Source: JBGSYN01 sp041750975 (lineage in GTDB: Bacteria; Pseudomonadota; Alphaproteobacteria; Geminicoccales; Geminicoccaceae). Taken from it: 8,448 nucleotides of DNA. The DNA is taken from contig JBGSYN010000017.1 in assembly GCA_041750975.1 (NCBI GenBank), positions 1 through 8,448 of the forward strand, read 5' to 3'. Shown here piece after piece: positions 6,039 to 8,448 of the stretch (the first letter of the stretch is position 1; the number at the start of each line of letters is the position of its first letter). The notes below the pieces were generated by a model that was not told the origin of the DNA, did not search any database, and saw only the letters and a program-made list of their open reading frames with translations. The translations under genes were made by a program, and so were the position numbers.

Positions 6039-6411
6039 TTAGTCCCGGATCCAGGATAGCGACGCCCGAGGTCCTGCCAAGGAAAAGCCCAGGGCCATGA
6101 GCCGGTCGAAAACGAGCGCTCGGCCCTGGCTGTCGATGGTCCGATACCCAGCATGAGGCGATCCGGCCGCCCGTGAAGCTTTGTGGTCATATACTTATCC
6201 CGATACGCTTGAGCCCATCGAGACGCCATTCCACGCCGTCCAGGCGGTCCGCCTCACGCACGAAACGCCCGTAGCGCTTGGGATCGAACCCGACCGTCCG
6301 GCACAAATTCCAGCCAAACACGGCCGGCGTTCTACGATCTATGGTTGTGCACGATGACACCCAGACCGCCGCACGCCGGAACCTTGAAGCGAGAAAAGTC
6401 GATCTGAAGCT
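6039..6411 (-). pseudogene. Possible decayed gene remnant upstream of pxpA
   Basis: Two adjacent minus-strand frames look coding-like but lack a clear start. One runs from 6411 to a TGA at 6187-6189, about 74 codons, containing GFDPKRYGRFVREADRLDG, with about three quarters of third positions G or C. The other reads GYRTIDSQGRALVFDRLM and ends with TAA at 6039-6041, 44 bp before the pxpA start; most third positions in this part are G or C. An ATG (6188-6190) overlaps the first stop as ATGA but opens a different frame from the second fragment, as if one base had been gained or lost. I recognise neither fragment. A plus-strand frame across about 6150-6350 also stays open with similar composition, so even the strand is uncertain, and chance open frames in GC-rich DNA are a real alternative. 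Confidence 0.2.
6089..6129. repeat. Long imperfect inverted repeat (stem-loop)
   Basis: CCAGGGCC (6089-6096) pairs perfectly with GGCCCTGG (6122-6129). Inside it GAGC (6099-6102) pairs with GCTC (6118-6121), and TCG/CGA flank an AAAA loop (6109-6112). There is no adjoining T-tract in either direction, so it does not look like an intrinsic terminator. It could be a copy of a dispersed palindromic repeat or a structure in a transcript leader. Confidence 0.5.
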
Positions 6412-6420
6412 TCAAGAACA

Positions 6421-6540
6421 AAGCCCACTATAAACCTTTAGGTTTATAGATCTATTTGTCTATTCATAGAAATACTGAACAATCACAAATAGAAATAAAA
6501 ACAAACCAATAAAGATCGTGCATCAATGGTATCATAAAGA
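6421..6540. promoter_or_regulatory. AT-rich segment, probable regulatory or promoter region
   Basis: By direct count 34 of 120 bases are G or C (about 28%), against clearly GC-rich DNA on both sides. It contains the palindrome at 6428-6449, a second inverted repeat CTATTTGT (6452-6459) / ACAAATAG (6485-6492), and CTAT-TC-ATAG between them. Such composition suits a promoter or a nucleoid-protein site, and would fit control of the gene at 6811, about 270 bp further on. It is also compatible with foreign DNA. Function is inferred only. Confidence 0.4.
6428..6449. repeat. Perfect 22-bp palindrome in AT-rich DNA (operator-like)
   Basis: CTATAAACCT (6428-6437), spacer TT, AGGTTTATAG (6440-6449): the 10-bp arms are exact reverse complements. 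The size and symmetry suit a dimeric repressor site between divergent genes. A cruciform or terminator-like role is less likely given the weak AT-rich stem. Confidence 0.5.
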
Positions 6541-6594
6541 TAGGAACATTCGGCCCGGGACTGGGCTGAAGCGATAAGATTCGAGAGAGGCGGG

Positions 6595-6795
6595 ATGGAC
6601 GATCCGGCGGCACTGCTGCACGTGAAACGAATAGTTCATGGCCTGACGCAAGGTTCCGATTGCTCCGGCGAATCGTGTCACCGCGGGCTCCGAATTTCTG
6701 ACTACGAGCAAATTCCTATAACGGGCGTATCATGCGCCGAGCTTTGCCGTCGCGGCCTACGCCGCTTGTTCCCACACAATCAAAACATTCTCTGA
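6595..6795 (+). CDS. Doubtful small ORF, 66 codons, unknown
   Basis: It begins at ATG 6595 after GAGAGG (6584-6589) and ends with TGA at 6793-6795, 15 bp before the ATG of the propeller gene and in the same frame as it. The product would be about 66 residues with four cysteines, basic, without a signal peptide or membrane segment. Third-position composition is mixed, unlike the neighbouring genes, and I recognise no family. It may simply be the 5' untranslated leader of the next gene, or a short leader peptide. Confidence 0.2.
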   Translation: MDDPAALLHVKRIVHGLTQGSDCSGESCHRGLRISDYEQIPITGVSCAELCRRGLRRLFPHNQNIL

Positions 6796-6797
6796 TC

Positions 6798-6802
6798 GGG
6801 GG
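6798..6802 (+). promoter_or_regulatory. Ribosome binding site of the propeller gene
   Basis: GGGGG lies 8 bases before ATG 6811. An in-frame TGA at 6793-6795 rules out any longer upstream extension, so this ATG is effectively the most upstream start. Confidence 0.55.
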
Positions 6803-6810
6803 TCTTTGTC

Positions 6811-8448
6811 ATGGCTATCGGTTTCAATAACGTTGGCGGATTCAGCGGTGTCGCGGGCGGTCCGAACGTCTTAAGCAGCCCTACCTCTTTGCAATTCGGG
6901 CCCGATGGCCGGCTCTATGTCTCCGAACAGAATGGCAGCATCAACGCCTTCACCGTGACGCTCCAGGACGGCAACTATATCGCCACGGCCCATGAGGAGC
7001 TGACCCTTGCCAACGGCGGCGGTGTGGTCAAATCGATCCAGAACCACAATGACGACGGCAGTCTGAACAGCGGCGAGAATCGCCAGGTCACCGGTATTGT
7101 CGTGACGGGCGATGCCGACAATCCGGTCCTCTATATTTCTTCAAGCGACCCCCGCATTGCCAGCGGTGGCGAAGTCAATCTCGACACGAACTCGGGTGTT
7201 GTCACGCGCGTCACCTGGACAGGAAGCGAATGGGAAGCCGTCGATATCATCCGCGGCCTGCCGCGCTCGGAAGAGAACCACGCCGTCAACGGCATGACCC
7301 TGAGCGACGACGGGACCAAACTTTATTTGATGGTGGGCGGCAATACCAATAACGGCGCGCCCTCCGCATTTTTCTCATACACCAACGAATACGCGCTCTC
7401 CGGCACGCTGCTCGAGATAGATCTCACGGATATCGAGCAGCGTTCTATCGTGAGCGATGCCGCCGGCGGCCGTAATCCCAGCACCAACAGTCCCTATGCG
7501 CGTGACTACGTCTACGATTTACCAACCCTCGACGACCCTAATATCGCGAACGTCACGGATGGTGTGGGCGAGGATGCCAACGGCATGGACGAGGCCGGCC
7601 CCTGGGGTGGCAATGACGGCCTCAATATGGGCATCCTGCCGGCCGACGCCCCGTTTCGCATCTATGCGGACGGCTTTCGTAACGCCTTCGACGTCACCTT
7701 TCGCGACGGCCAGCTTTACACCGTCGACAATGGCTCCAACGGCAATCTCGGCGGTAATCCAATAGCCGTCAACGGTGAAGCCACCACACAGGTCAATAAT
7801 GGCGGTAGCGGTGACCCTGAGCCCCTGTTCCGTATCGTTGACGGTGATTATTACGGTCACCCGAACCCCGCGCGCTCAAACCAAGACCTCGAATGGAACG
7901 TCTACAATAATAGTGGTAGTTTGGACGGGTCGCTCGCGACCAACAATGTCCCGAATCTTTCCGCGTTGGTGCCTGCCGGGGTCAATATTCAAGCCGGATA
8001 CATTATCGATCCGTCGAAATTCAGTGGCGAAGCGGCTCGGCTTCTCGAGAGCGGTATCCGGGTCGAGCGCGACCGCGCGCAAAGCAACAATATCGTCACG
8101 GTGGGATCATCGACCAATGGCATCATCGAATATACGGGCGATGCCTTCGACGGCGCCTTGAACGGTGCAATCGTTGTCACGCAGTTCAACGATACCGTCA
8201 CCTTATTGAACGTGAATGCCAGCGGGACCGGCCTCGAGTCAGTGATCGATCCGGGACCCGACGGAGTGCTCGGCACCGGGGATGACGTAGTTGCCGACCA
8301 GGATGGTATTTTTTTCCTACAAAGCGGCCTTTCGAATCCACTCGATTTGACGATGGGGCCGAACGGCACGATCTGGGTCGCCGAGATCGGTGGCAACAAG
8401 GTCTCCGTCCTGGCGCCGTCGGATCTCGTCCTGCCCGACGACCCCGAC
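6811..8448 (+). CDS. Glucose/sorbosone dehydrogenase-like beta-propeller protein, N-terminal part (3' end outside window)
   Basis: The frame is open from ATG 6811 to the window edge, 546 codons with no stop. The protein resembles the PQQ-type sugar dehydrogenase (GSDH) beta-propeller found at the front of large exported proteins in Alphaproteobacteria. Blade-like segments include SLQFGPDGRLYVSEQNG (26-42), KSIQNHNDDG (74-83), RQVTGIVVTGDADNPVLYIS (91-110), ENHAVNGMTLSDDGTKLYLM (155-174), FRIYADGFRNAFDVTF (282-297), YYGHPNPAR (347-355) and NPLDLTMGPNGTIWVAEIGG (509-528). His157 in ENHAVNG and Arg290-Asn291 in DGFRNAF sit where sugar dehydrogenases have catalytic and PQQ-contacting residues, by eye only. 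DPGPDGVLGTGDD (480-492) resembles a calcium-binding Asp-rich loop. LPDDPD at the edge looks like a linker to further domains. There is no Sec signal peptide, which would suit C-terminal-signal (type I) export. Enzymatic activity is unproven. Confidence 0.85.
   Translation, partial: MAIGFNNVGGFSGVAGGPNVLSSPTSLQFGPDGRLYVSEQNGSINAFTVTLQDGNYIATAHEELTLANGGGVVKSIQNHNDDGSLNSGENRQVTGIVVTGDADNPVLYISSSDPRIASGGEVNLDTNSGVVTRVTWTGSEWEAVDIIRGLPRSEENHAVNGMTLSDDGTKLYLMVGGNTNNGAPSAFFSYTNEYALSGTLLEIDLTDIEQRSIVSDAAGGRNPSTNSPYARDYVYDLPTLDDPNIANVTDGVGEDANGMDEAGPWGGNDGLNMGILPADAPFRIYADGFRNAFDVTFRDGQLYTVDNGSNGNLGGNPIAVNGEATTQVNNGGSGDPEPLFRIVDGDYYGHPNPARSNQDLEWNVYNNSGSLDGSLATNNVPNLSALVPAGVNIQAGYIIDPSKFSGEAARLLESGIRVERDRAQSNNIVTVGSSTNGIIEYTGDAFDGALNGAIVVTQFNDTVTLLNVNASGTGLESVIDPGPDGVLGTGDDVVADQDGIFFLQSGLSNPLDLTMGPNGTIWVAEIGGNKVSVLAPSDLVLPDDPD

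Larger units (their letters stand above)
5995..6810. other. Gene-poor region between pxpA and the propeller gene
   Basis: About 0.8 kb without a convincing gene. From the left it holds the pxpA leader, a GC-rich segment with coding-like but broken frames on both strands (about 6039-6411), a strong stem-loop (6089-6129), an AT-rich patch (6421-6540) with a 22-bp palindrome, a small stem-loop (TTCGGCCC 6549-6556 with GGGCTGAA 6563-6570), a doubtful 66-codon ORF (6595-6795) and the leader of the gene at 6811. The two flanking genes are divergent, so promoters for both should lie here. I could not pick out a convincing -35/-10 pair. Confidence 0.6.

Noticed and set aside
5930..6229. A 99-codon minus-strand frame overlapping the start of pxpA
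   Set aside because: Its last part is the out-of-frame start of pxpA and its composition is not protein-like; treated as chance or as part of the debris upstream of pxpA.
6282..6293. A tRNA T-arm-like sequence (GGGTTCGATCCC on the minus strand)
   Set aside because: The flanking bases do not form a five-pair T stem, and no acceptor, D or anticodon arms are found around it.
6421..6540. An insertion-sequence end or CRISPR leader
   Set aside because: No transposase, terminal inverted repeats with target duplication, or regularly spaced direct repeats are visible; the inverted repeats are isolated.
7519..7860. Minus-strand open frame inside the propeller gene
   Set aside because: It lies wholly within a recognisable coding region on the other strand, with no ribosome binding site or family match.

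Overview
The window comes from a GC-rich genome. Its gene content points to an Alphaproteobacterium, probably a Hyphomicrobiales- or Rhodospirillales-like one; this is inferred from gene families and codon use, as no marker gene is present. Most of the window is densely coding. The exception is an ~0.8 kb gene-poor stretch at 5995-6810 that includes a strongly AT-rich patch of about 28% GC.

Layout. (i) 1-846 (+) is the 3' part of a DUF444/YeaH-YhbH gene (VWA/MIDAS fold); its N-terminal part lies off the left edge. (ii) 969-5203 (+) is a run of five co-directional genes: a VOC/glyoxalase-fold protein, then a CUT2-type sugar ABC transporter in the order ATPase, permease, periplasmic binding protein, then an aldose 1-epimerase. 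Gaps are 8-88 bp. Hairpins lie before the binding-protein gene and before the epimerase gene. (iii) 5221-5994 (-) is a convergent LamB/YcsF (PxpA, 5-oxoprolinase subunit A) gene. Its stop codon and the epimerase stop codon both lie in the arms of one short hairpin. (iv) 5995-6810 has no convincing gene. It holds coding-like debris, a strong stem-loop, an AT-rich stretch with a perfect 22-bp palindrome, and a doubtful 66-codon ORF. (v) 6811 to the right edge (+) is the first 546 codons of a large glucose/sorbosone-dehydrogenase-like beta-propeller protein with no stop in the window.

How the genes fit together. The binding protein captures a sugar in the periplasm, the permease and the single-domain ATPase import it, and the mutarotase equilibrates its anomers before catabolism. 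The VOC protein at the head may act on a downstream metabolite, but its substrate cannot be read from sequence. The sugar itself is not identifiable here, since no kinase, isomerase or dehydrogenase specific to one sugar is in view. PxpA is transcribed against this operon without its usual PxpB/PxpC partners in the window. The propeller protein lacks an N-terminal signal peptide and resembles the front end of large exported proteins of Alphaproteobacteria.

I see no CRISPR array, tRNA, rRNA, intact insertion sequence or obvious new defence system. The most unusual parts are the 6.0-6.8 kb region, the mRNA hairpins in the sugar operon, and the truncated propeller protein.
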